Shown: positions 14,692 to 21,651 of the stretch, piece by piece
How positions within the stretch are numbered: the stretch's first letter is position 1
How the letters are laid out: the number at the start of each line of letters is the position of its first letter
From: Bacillaceae bacterium UBA7792
Lineage (GTDB): Bacteria > Bacillota > Bacilli > Bacillales > Cytobacillaceae
Reading direction: 5' to 3'
Length of the DNA stretch: 22,543 nt
NCBI GenBank assembly: GCA_002480735.1
Contig: DLCS01000068.1
Coordinates: forward strand, 1-22,543
The notes under the pieces: generated by a model
What the model was told of the DNA's origin: nothing
The model's input: only the letters and a program-made list of their open reading frames with translations
Databases searched by the model: none
Program-made: the position numbers and the translations under genes

Positions 14692-14925
14692 TTATCCCCC
14701 ACTCACTGGTGGGATAAAGGCTATTTCATCGCCTGACTGAATTAAATCGTCATCCGAGGAGAATTCCTCGTTGATTGCTGCCATGGCTGATTCAAGCTTG
14801 CCTAGCTGATATTCTTTAGCAATCAATTCCTTGACCTCGGAAACCTTTTTTCCCGAAACATCCATCTGGATAAATTCTTCTCCAACAGCATCCTTCAAAT
14901 GAGCAAAAAAGAGAATCTTATTCAT
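14692..14925 (-). CDS. moaD: Molybdopterin synthase small subunit (sulfur carrier) MoaD
   Basis: A ubiquitin-fold sulfur carrier of 77 residues. Its C-terminal Gly-Gly becomes a thiocarboxylate and delivers sulfur to precursor Z (cPMP) in complex with MoaE. Seen: the short start MNKILFFAHLKDAVG, the acidic middle, GDEIAFIPPVSGG at the C-terminus. The diglycine end and length are diagnostic. The ATG at 14923-14925 lies within the last codons of moaE (8-bp overlap), and GGAAAG/GAGG-type sequence in the moaE 3' end serves as its ribosome-binding site. Stoichiometric co-translation with MoaE is expected. Confidence 0.95.
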   Translation of the reverse strand: MNKILFFAHLKDAVGEEFIQMDVSGKKVSEVKELIAKEYQLGKLESAMAAINEEFSSDDDLIQSGDEIAFIPPVSGG

Positions 14926-15382
14926 TTAAATCACTCTCCTCAGGCTTTCCTGTCGGATAGGCAACCTTCTCTAATTGATCGCCAATCCATTCTTCTCCAT
15001 CCTCCCAATGCTCTTTCTTCCAAATTGGGACAATTTCTTTAATTCTTTCAATCGCATGGCGGTTTGCCTCATAGGCATCGGCACGATGTGGGGTTGAAAC
15101 AGCAATGACAACGGCAATATCAGTTATATCAAGGCGACCCACACGATGGGTAATCGCAACCTTTGCTCCTGGCCAACGTTCCTCAATCTCTGCACCAATC
15201 TGTTCAAGCTTCTTGACTGCCATTGATTCATAAGCCTCGTAGATTAAATAGAGTGTCTTCTTTCCTTTTGTTAATTCCCTAACCGTACCAATAAAAGTCG
15301 TAATCGCTCCAGCATTGCGCTGAACGACCTTGTCAATCACTGATTGAATATCAATCGGATCCTTTGAAATCTCAAAGTTCAT
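14918..15382 (-). CDS. moaE: Molybdopterin synthase catalytic subunit MoaE
   Basis: The large subunit of molybdopterin synthase, which converts cPMP to molybdopterin using MoaD thiocarboxylate. The 154-residue product shows GAITTFIGTVR (25-35), the YEAYESMA segment, HRVGRLDI (79-86), STPHRADAYEA (96-106) and IVPIWKKEHWEDG (117-129), which carries the active-site lysines. Length is typical (about 150). An in-frame GTG at 15389-15391 sits in the AGGGGGTG ribosome-binding site, so the ATG at 15380-15382, 8 bases after GGGGG, is preferred. It overlaps moaD by 8 bp and follows the MoeA-PBP fusion gene by 40 bp. Confidence 0.95.
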   Translation of the reverse strand: MNFEISKDPIDIQSVIDKVVQRNAGAITTFIGTVRELTKGKKTLYLIYEAYESMAVKKLEQIGAEIEERWPGAKVAITHRVGRLDITDIAVVIAVSTPHRADAYEANRHAIERIKEIVPIWKKEHWEDGEEWIGDQLEKVAYPTGKPEESDLNE

Positions 15383-15422
15383 TATGGACACCCCCTGAAT
15401 AAATTCTTGTTTAGTGATTGTC

Positions 15423-17339
15423 TTAATAAAAGACTGGGGTTGGATCTATCACAACAGAGTAGCCTCCGATGGCTTCAACTCGTGCTCTAAACGCTTCAGA
15501 TTGAATAATCCGCACTAATTGCTGACCCATCTCACTTTCAAAAAAGGCTTTGGTCATTAATAAATCGTACTCTTCATCTGCAACAGGAATAAAATCCAGT
15601 CCCATTGATTTTGCAGCAGGGTAAATGCCAAGACCAACAGCAGAAGGACTTCCTTTTACTTCGGCTGCTACACTTAAATGAGAGAACATTTCCCGATCAT
15701 AACCATTGATTTGCTCAGGACCAATCCCATTCTCCCTTAATAATAAATCAAATAGGATTCTTGTGCCGGCTCCTTTTTGACGATTTACGTACAGTGCATG
15801 GCTTTTGGAAATATCCGTCACATCGTGAATTGATAATGGATTTCCTTTTGGAAGAAGCCACCCTTGTGTTCTCCTAAGAAACGGATAAAGGACAACATCC
15901 CCGCCCGCTAAGAACTTCTGAACATAGGAGCGGTTATATTCCTTCGTTTCTGGGTCCAGTAAATGAATGCCAGCGATATGGGCCTCTCCTTTTCGGATGG
16001 CCATAATCCCCGCCATGCTCCCTACGTGGGATGAGATAATTTTGGACCCCTTCAATTCGCTTCGTAAAAAAGAAGATAAAATATCGATGGTTAGATCGTG
16101 ACTACCATTAAAAACGACAGCGGTAGCAATTTCCTCGACAGGCTTTAGTAGCTCAAGCTCCACTTCATCCCCCTGCTCATACCCGAGCTTATCGGGAGGA
16201 ACAATCAGCATGCCATCTGCTTTGACAAGGGACATCGTAACCCCTGCCGCTCTTGTTAATGGATTGGCGATGTACTCCCCGTTCACATGGCCAATGGTCA
16301 TGCGAACGAAATCCTCTGCACCCATGGTGGATACGATTCTTCGACCAAGCTTTACCTTTAACCGTTGTCTTTTCGGCTCAGTAATACCCAAATAATCACA
16401 AACCAGCGGTCGAACAAACCACTCAAGTGCTAAGTAGGCTGAAACGGGATATCCTGGAATTCCAACAACGATCGTATCGTTGATTTTCCCTAATACCACT
16501 GGCTTTCCTGGTCTTGTTGCAACTCCATGGGTAAAGACCTCACCAAGCTCCTCGATTAAGTGGACTGTATAGTCCTTTGAACCTGCCGATGAGCCTGCGT
16601 TAATGACGACAATATCGGATGAATCAACCGCTTGTAATAGCGCTTCTTTTATTTCACTCGGATTGTCCCTCACGATACTGTGCAGCTTTGGTTCTCCGCC
16701 CCACTCCTTAATATAGCTCGCAATAACCGTCCCATTAAATTCAATTAACTTCCCGGGTGCTGAATTCTCACTCGGCATGACAAGTTCATTTCCCGTAGGA
16801 ATAATCATGACGGTTGGCTTTTTCATAACCTTGATCCTTGTGGTCTGAGAGGCTAACAAGACGCCGATATCAACGGGACGGAGCTTATGTCCCTGTGGAA
16901 AAAGCATTTCCTCCTGGACAATATCCTCGCCAATGGGCCGAATATGAGCCCATGGTGCGGCCGGTTCAATGATCTCCACTACGTCGTCAGCGATTTCATC
17001 GACATTCTCAATCATGATCACCGCATTAAACGGCGAAGGAATTTCATTCCCGGTATCTACGTAAATAAAATCTTCATTTCGTTTTAGCTGAATTGGATTT
17101 TGCTCATGTGCGAGGAAGGTATCCTCCGCCCTCACGGCAATTCCATCCATTGCTGAAGCATGATAATGGGGCATGGAATTATGAGCAAAGACAGGCTCTG
17201 CAGTAATTCTTCCGAGCGCCTCACTACTATCCATCCACTCGAATTCTCTTTGCGGATTAAAATGGGCTAGGATTTCTTTCACCGCAACCTCTCGAGGCTT
17301 ATCTTGTAGGTATATGATTCGTTTGTATTTTTTATCCAT
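15423..17339 (-). CDS. moeA: MoeA fused to a C-terminal PBP-like ligand-binding domain
   Basis: A 638-residue two-part protein. Residues 1 to about 405 form a full MoeA molybdenum insertase: MPHYHASAMDGIAV (56-69), DTGNEIP (95-101), IPTGNEL (180-186), NAGSSAGSKDYT (247-258), RPGKPVVLG (276-284), VGIPGYPVSA (292-301), and a C-terminal beta domain. Residues about 408-635 resemble a periplasmic-binding-protein-like domain, with FNGSHDLTIDIL (410-421), GSMAGIMAIRKGEAHIAGIHL (440-460) and YVNRQKGAGTRILFDLLL (517-534). It has no signal peptide, so it acts in the cytosol. Such MoeA-PBP fusions are known in archaea and Gram-positive bacteria; ligand binding of molybdate or tungstate is an attractive inference. 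The ATG (17337-17339) is placed by AAGGTG 8 bases upstream; it lies 12 bp after the first moeA. Confidence 0.92.
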   Translation of the reverse strand: MDKKYKRIIYLQDKPREVAVKEILAHFNPQREFEWMDSSEALGRITAEPVFAHNSMPHYHASAMDGIAVRAEDTFLAHEQNPIQLKRNEDFIYVDTGNEIPSPFNAVIMIENVDEIADDVVEIIEPAAPWAHIRPIGEDIVQEEMLFPQGHKLRPVDIGVLLASQTTRIKVMKKPTVMIIPTGNELVMPSENSAPGKLIEFNGTVIASYIKEWGGEPKLHSIVRDNPSEIKEALLQAVDSSDIVVINAGSSAGSKDYTVHLIEELGEVFTHGVATRPGKPVVLGKINDTIVVGIPGYPVSAYLALEWFVRPLVCDYLGITEPKRQRLKVKLGRRIVSTMGAEDFVRMTIGHVNGEYIANPLTRAAGVTMSLVKADGMLIVPPDKLGYEQGDEVELELLKPVEEIATAVVFNGSHDLTIDILSSFLRSELKGSKIISSHVGSMAGIMAIRKGEAHIAGIHLLDPETKEYNRSYVQKFLAGGDVVLYPFLRRTQGWLLPKGNPLSIHDVTDISKSHALYVNRQKGAGTRILFDLLLRENGIGPEQINGYDREMFSHLSVAAEVKGSPSAVGLGIYPAAKSMGLDFIPVADEEYDLLMTKAFFESEMGQQLVRIIQSEAFRARVEAIGGYSVVIDPTPVFY

Positions 17340-17351
17340 TCTCCCCACACC

Positions 17352-18581
17352 TTATTGAAATAATGTTACTGGTACTTGGTCTCCCTTATGAACTCCTTCA
17401 CTCTCAGAAGCGATTTCAATCATTCCTTCACTTTTGACTAGAGTTGAAATCAACCCGGATTTCCCCAAAATTGGCTCTGCATACCATTCATTATCTTCTT
17501 CAAAAAGTCGTACGCGTATGTAGTCCGTGCGCCCCGGGCTTGAGGGGATATTCTTCGTTACCTTTGCATACGTCAGCTTGAGATGGTTCATTTTTACACT
17601 GCGAAGCGTATCGATGACTGCCTTTCCAAACAAGTGGAAAATAATCATGGCTGAAGCCGGATGTCCAGGTAAACCAATAACCGGCTTATGATTTGCGGTT
17701 GCAAGAATCGTTGGTTTTCCAGGCTTAATGGAGATCCCGTGCACATAAACACCTGGTGCACCTAATGAATCAATGACCTCGACGGAATAGTCCTTCGTAC
17801 CAACGGAGCTGCCGCCAGAAAGGATTAAACAGTCTGTCCTTTCTAATAGTTCGCGCGTTCTTTTCTCAAGCTCCTCGCGGCTGTCCCTCACAATTCCTCC
17901 ATAGATGAAGTCTAGGCCCCATTCAGCCACTAGTGCCCCAATGGTAGCAGCGTTAATATCCCTTACCTCACCAAGCTCCAAGCTTGGCGCCTCCATGGGA
18001 ACAATTTCATCTCCTGAGGATAAATAGCCAATGACAGGCTTTCTCCAAACAGACACCTCTGTAATCCCTTGAGACGCTAAGGCGCCAATTTCTTGAGAAC
18101 GGAGTTTGGTTCCTTTCGCAAGGAGAATTTCCCCTTTTTTCAAGTCCTCACCAATAGAAATCACGTTCTCTCCAGGTGCGACCTGGCGATAGAGATTTAA
18201 CAATCCGCTAATATCCTCGCAATGCTCAATCATGATGACCGCATCACTGCCCTCTGGCAGCATTCCACCTGTTGGTACATACATGGCCTCTCCTGCCTGC
18301 AGTCCCCTTGGAGGTTCTTGTCCCATTTTCACCTCACCGGAAACCGTTAGAAACCCCGGCATATTTTCGGATGAACCAAAAGTATCTCGAGCTTTTACGG
18401 CATAGCCATCAACAGAGGAGCGACGAAAATTCGGGACATGTTCCCGTACAACGATATCTTCAGCTAAAACGAAATGAAGCGCTTCAAATAAAGGCTTCCT
18501 GATGGTCTCAGTAATAGGTGTAACCATTTCACTTATTAATTGAAATGTCTCTTCTACGGTTTTGACCTGAAAAAATTTCAT
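17352..18581 (-). CDS. moeA: Molybdopterin molybdenumtransferase MoeA
   Basis: Inserts molybdenum into adenylated molybdopterin in the cytosol. A standard-length MoeA of 409 residues: VPNFRRSSVDGYAV (49-62), YVPTGGMLPEGSDAVIMIE (102-120), LSSGDEIV (188-195), EVRDINA (206-212), LSGGSSVGTKDYS (255-267), IKPGKPT (286-292), and GLPGHPAS (304-311), ending with the beta-barrel-like C-terminal domain. All core motifs expected of an active enzyme are present. Its ATG overlaps the mobA stop by 4 bp (ATGA). A second, fused MoeA follows directly downstream, giving two insertase-type proteins in one operon. Confidence 0.94.
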   Translation of the reverse strand: MKFFQVKTVEETFQLISEMVTPITETIRKPLFEALHFVLAEDIVVREHVPNFRRSSVDGYAVKARDTFGSSENMPGFLTVSGEVKMGQEPPRGLQAGEAMYVPTGGMLPEGSDAVIMIEHCEDISGLLNLYRQVAPGENVISIGEDLKKGEILLAKGTKLRSQEIGALASQGITEVSVWRKPVIGYLSSGDEIVPMEAPSLELGEVRDINAATIGALVAEWGLDFIYGGIVRDSREELEKRTRELLERTDCLILSGGSSVGTKDYSVEVIDSLGAPGVYVHGISIKPGKPTILATANHKPVIGLPGHPASAMIIFHLFGKAVIDTLRSVKMNHLKLTYAKVTKNIPSSPGRTDYIRVRLFEEDNEWYAEPILGKSGLISTLVKSEGMIEIASESEGVHKGDQVPVTLFQ

Positions 18582-19213
18582 GTTTCATCTCTACCCTTTA
18601 CCTGTTCATTTATTGAAAGTGTATGCCTTGACATGTTCTTTGCCTGCTCATATTCCTCTGGATGATTCATATTAAAAAGATCTGATTCCCTAAGGGATAT
18701 ACCCTTCCTGCAAATTTCCATATTATCCATAATCTTAACATGAATGTTCTGAAAAATCCCTCTTATTCGCAGTTGGTTTTGTTCCAGGGACTTTTCAATT
18801 TCTACACTTACCTCTTTACGATAAGCAGCGAATAAGGGGTGGAGCTGGCCGTTGATTTCAGGGACTACCGCTTGGTATTCAGATAATTCCCGAAGAAGAA
18901 CGCCCCCAAGCTGAGACGAAATAAACGGCATATCGCAGGCAACAAGCAAATTCCTCTCTGTCTTTGAGGTATTCAATCCAGCATGAATGCCAGCAAGCGG
19001 CCCCATACCTTTCCACCTATCCTCCACCATAGGAAGTCTCAAAAACTCATATTCTTCAAATGAATTTGTCACAATGAGAATATTATTTACGATGGATCGG
19101 AGTTCTTCAACTACGTTTTCAATCACCGTTTTTCCATTAATCTTTAATAGAGCTTTGTTCGTTCCCATCCGACTTGATTTTCCACCAGCTAAAATAATGC
19201 CCGTAGCCTCCAT
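18578..19213 (-). CDS. mobA: Molybdenum cofactor guanylyltransferase MobA
   Basis: Attaches GMP to molybdenum-molybdopterin, making the bis-MGD form used by DMSO-reductase-family enzymes such as formate dehydrogenase. The 211-residue product has the nucleotidyltransferase N-terminus IILAGGKSSRMGTNKALL (6-23), PLAGIHAGL (72-80), the metal-binding CDMPF (93-97) and the later HPLFAAYRK. The C-terminal 15-20 residues are polar and add little. The ATG at 19211-19213 has TGAGGTG upstream. It lies 34 bp after fdhE and overlaps moeA by 4 bp. No mobB is seen. The presence of a bis-MGD enzyme in the same block agrees with this call. Confidence 0.93.
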   Translation of the reverse strand: MEATGIILAGGKSSRMGTNKALLKINGKTVIENVVEELRSIVNNILIVTNSFEEYEFLRLPMVEDRWKGMGPLAGIHAGLNTSKTERNLLVACDMPFISSQLGGVLLRELSEYQAVVPEINGQLHPLFAAYRKEVSVEIEKSLEQNQLRIRGIFQNIHVKIMDNMEICRKGISLRESDLFNMNHPEEYEQAKNMSRHTLSINEQVKGRDET

Positions 19214-19247
19214 TGCGTCACCTCAGTTACATAGGCTGATGCCTAAA

Positions 19248-20045
19248 TCAATGAGTACCTTTCATCTCAGGAATCCCAAAACCATTCTCCTGAGCAATAT
19301 AATCTAAATGGATTGATTTGATATCTAGAAGCGGAATCGGATCTAACTTAATTAATTTCCGTGTATCAATCACCTTCGTATATCCTTTACACTGATGGCA
19401 AACATAGACTTCCCCTCGTTCTTCCTTCTCAATCTTAAGGATTTCAATCTTACCAGGCTCTTCACAGCCACAATGGGCACATGTAATTTTCTTTATCTGC
19501 CAAGAATATAAACAGCGTGGACAGGTTATTTCCTTTTTGCCACTCTTATTGATCACACCGATTCTAGGCGGTTCCCCACAAGCAGGACATGCCCCATGTG
19601 CATTCGCCTGATGAAGTTGTTCACTTAACTCAGAGGAGAGCTTCTGCAGGAATGGTCTAGCGGCATGTTCAGCAATAAAAAATGGCAGCCATTCAGCTAT
19701 CCCGTGATCCTTTGCCAATTTTTCAAAGTAAAAATTATTGACCGAAACAGCCTCTGTAAACCATTTCTCTAGAATTTCATTTGTAAGTAATCTACGTATT
19801 TTATTAAATTGCTCTGTTAATGAAGGCTGGGATTCCTCTAATAGAGTGAAAAATTCCTCGATAAAACGATTATACTGCTCTACATTAATCGTAATATGCA
19901 AATGTGGAATGGCCGGAAAACTCTTTATAGCCAAACGCTGCTCTGGCATTGTCAGCGTATCTTTCTCTAGTGATTTGCTCCATTTTTCACGCAAGGTTTG
20001 TATATTTTCCTCAAGCTGTTGGTATTCTTTATTTAGTACATTCAT
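19248..20045 (-). CDS. fdhE: Formate dehydrogenase accessory protein FdhE
   Basis: FdhE is a cytoplasmic rubredoxin-like chaperone needed for assembly or redox competence of respiratory formate dehydrogenases; it contacts the catalytic subunit. The 265-residue product has a helical N-terminal half and a C-terminal metal-binding part with four cysteine pairs: CPAC (153-156), CPRC (175-178), CAHCGC (189-194) and CHQC (216-219). The GACPACGEPPRIG and SWQIKKITCAHCG segments are typical. An in-frame GTG lies within GAGGTG; the ATG at 20043-20045, 6 bases downstream, is the better start. It is separated from fdnI by 121 bp that include a hairpin, and it is 34 bp from mobA. Confidence 0.93.
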   Translation of the reverse strand: MNVLNKEYQQLEENIQTLREKWSKSLEKDTLTMPEQRLAIKSFPAIPHLHITINVEQYNRFIEEFFTLLEESQPSLTEQFNKIRRLLTNEILEKWFTEAVSVNNFYFEKLAKDHGIAEWLPFFIAEHAARPFLQKLSSELSEQLHQANAHGACPACGEPPRIGVINKSGKKEITCPRCLYSWQIKKITCAHCGCEEPGKIEILKIEKEERGEVYVCHQCKGYTKVIDTRKLIKLDPIPLLDIKSIHLDYIAQENGFGIPEMKGTH

Positions 20046-20069
20046 GCTTTTCACCTCGTTGGGCAGAGA

Positions 20070-20101
20070 TAGAAGAAAGGCTACCCAAGTTTTAGGGTAG
20101 C
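20070..20101 (-). terminator. Weak terminator or attenuator-like hairpin between fdnI and fdhE
   Basis: On the minus strand GCTACCC (complement of 20095-20101) pairs with GGGTAGC (complement of 20080-20086) around an 8-base loop and is followed by CTTTCTTCT, a broken T-tract. It lies about 65 bp after the fdnI stop. It could reduce transcription into the accessory genes or protect the 3' end of the structural-gene mRNA. Confidence 0.5.
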
Positions 20102-20166
20102 ACTCTCCAATTATTACTATTAACCATTTTACTATAATTATTTCTTTTAGGCATGTGATAGATCAC

Positions 20167-20835
20167 TTAGGCATGCTTTTTCTTTTTCTCTTCCTGCTTT
20201 AACTCTTCATACCAGCGTCCGTGGTGGTCTTTCGCATACTCTTCCGAAACCTCTCCCTTGAAGATCCCTTGAAGAGATGGTTTCGCAAGTGCAACTGACA
20301 TGTAGATATGTCCAACTACTACTGCTGCAGCAAGCCCTAAGCCAATATTATGAATCGGATAGGCCCACATAACCACAGTTTGTGAGAATTTTTGCGGGAA
20401 CCACATGATGAGACCTGAACCAATGAGCATGATCGTCGTGATAATCATTAACCAAGAGTTTGCTTTCTCCCCAGCATTAAAGAAATCTTGTTTTGGAACA
20501 TTGGCTTTGCGTCCAAAGAATTCCTTTGCAAATTCAGGGAAAAACTTTAAGTCATGTTTCTTCCAAGAGAAAATATTCTTCATCCAATTGATGAACCCCT
20601 TTAAATCAAAGAAGATCATAATTGGAAGTGGTAACATAAAGCACACAGCTGCAATCCTATGGACTAGTCTTGCTCCAGCTGGGCCACCGAATACTGGATA
20701 AAGCCAATCAAAGAATTCCGTATACATTGGTAGAGCAGAGATGTAAAGGACAAAGAATGCAAGTGCATTGACCCAGTGTGAGATAATAAAACCTTTATTA
20801 AAACGCTTTACCATCCTTCCATTCTTCTTACTCAT
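20167..20835 (-). CDS. fdnI: Formate dehydrogenase cytochrome b556 (gamma) subunit
   Basis: The membrane subunit that takes electrons from the Fe-S subunit and reduces menaquinone through two b haems. The 222-residue product has about four membrane helices (roughly 17-36, 55-76, 127-146 and 160-183). Histidines suited to haem ligation are at H20 (FIISHWVNA), H59 (RLVHRIAA), H162 (YPIHNIG) and H176 (VVVGHIYMS), as in the FdnI/FdoI family. The C-terminus is highly charged (EEKKKKHA). An upstream in-frame ATG at 20854-20856 overlaps the AAGAAGGAGG ribosome-binding site, so the ATG at 20833-20835 is preferred. It overlaps the fdnH end by 8 bp. The quinone is inferred from the host group. Confidence 0.93.
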   Translation of the reverse strand: MSKKNGRMVKRFNKGFIISHWVNALAFFVLYISALPMYTEFFDWLYPVFGGPAGARLVHRIAAVCFMLPLPIMIFFDLKGFINWMKNIFSWKKHDLKFFPEFAKEFFGRKANVPKQDFFNAGEKANSWLMIITTIMLIGSGLIMWFPQKFSQTVVMWAYPIHNIGLGLAAAVVVGHIYMSVALAKPSLQGIFKGEVSEEYAKDHHGRWYEELKQEEKKKKHA

Positions 20836-21649
20836 GGTCTCGGCCTCCTTCTTCATGTCCGCCTTTATCCTTCTTCATCGCATTCGCAATGACAGCACCG
20901 ACTACTGCCATCGTTGTTGCTCCAAACATGGCTTTGCCAAGTGGCTGTGCATAATCCTTCCAGACAACTTGAGATAGTGGAACCTTCGGATTCTCTGGTA
21001 GGCCATAGACAGACGGCTTGTCTGCTAGAAGATACACGGTTGTTGTTCCTTTAATGCCTTGTGGATTGTAAATATTAGCATTAGGGAAACGCTCTTTAAT
21101 TTTTGCCAGACGCTTTTCTGCTTCAGCCAAAACGGTTTCCTTCTCATCATACACTAGGCAATCCGTATGACAAGCTACAACACAAGCCGGCTGTAAGCCT
21201 TGCTCAAGACGATCTGTACAAAGGGTACATTTTTGCGCTTTGCGGTATTCTTTTCCGTTCTTATCTTTATATGTTGCTAATTCAACAACATCAAACGTAC
21301 AGTTTGTCGTACAGTAGCCACAGCCAACACATTTATCATGGTCAATGACAACCGAACCAAATTTTGTATGACTAATTGCATCTTCAGGACATGCTTTCTC
21401 ACAAGCAGCTTCAACACAGTGTAAGCAGGATTGATGTCTGAATAACCATTCAAATCCACCATTTGCCGTCGTATGCTCATTGTAGGTAATGACATTCCAT
21501 GTATGAGCATTCACCTTTTCGTGTGATTGATAGGAGCCGGAATATTCCTCTGTTACAGTAGGTAGGTCGTTCCAGTTTTTACAAGCCACCATACAAGCAC
21601 GACAGCCATCACATTTCGTAACGTCAACAAATTTAATATAATCTGCCAT
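20828..21649 (-). CDS. fdnH: Formate dehydrogenase iron-sulfur (beta) subunit
   Basis: Carries electrons from the molybdenum subunit to the cytochrome subunit. The 273-residue product has 16 cysteines in four ferredoxin-type groups: C13/16/19/23 (CDGCRACMVAC), C75/78/83/87 (CLHCVEAACEKAC), C107/110/113/117 (CVGCGYCTTNC) and C141/144/156/160 (CTLC to CVVAC), enough for four [4Fe-4S] clusters. A single hydrophobic helix near the C-terminus (about 230-250) fits the membrane anchor of FdnH. There is no N-terminal signal, as expected for export with a Tat-dependent partner. AAGGAGG precedes the ATG at 21647-21649 at good spacing. It starts 2 bp after the fdnG stop. Confidence 0.95.
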   Translation of the reverse strand: MADYIKFVDVTKCDGCRACMVACKNWNDLPTVTEEYSGSYQSHEKVNAHTWNVITYNEHTTANGGFEWLFRHQSCLHCVEAACEKACPEDAISHTKFGSVVIDHDKCVGCGYCTTNCTFDVVELATYKDKNGKEYRKAQKCTLCTDRLEQGLQPACVVACHTDCLVYDEKETVLAEAEKRLAKIKERFPNANIYNPQGIKGTTTVYLLADKPSVYGLPENPKVPLSQVVWKDYAQPLGKAMFGATTMAVVGAVIANAMKKDKGGHEEGGRDHE

Positions 21650-21651
21650 TC

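Noticed and set aside
20151..20175. Fnr/Crp-type operator (GTGATAGATCAC) after fdnI
   Set aside because: The dyad centre is 4 bases rather than the 6 expected between TGTGA and TCACA half-sites, and it overlaps the end of a gene rather than a promoter.
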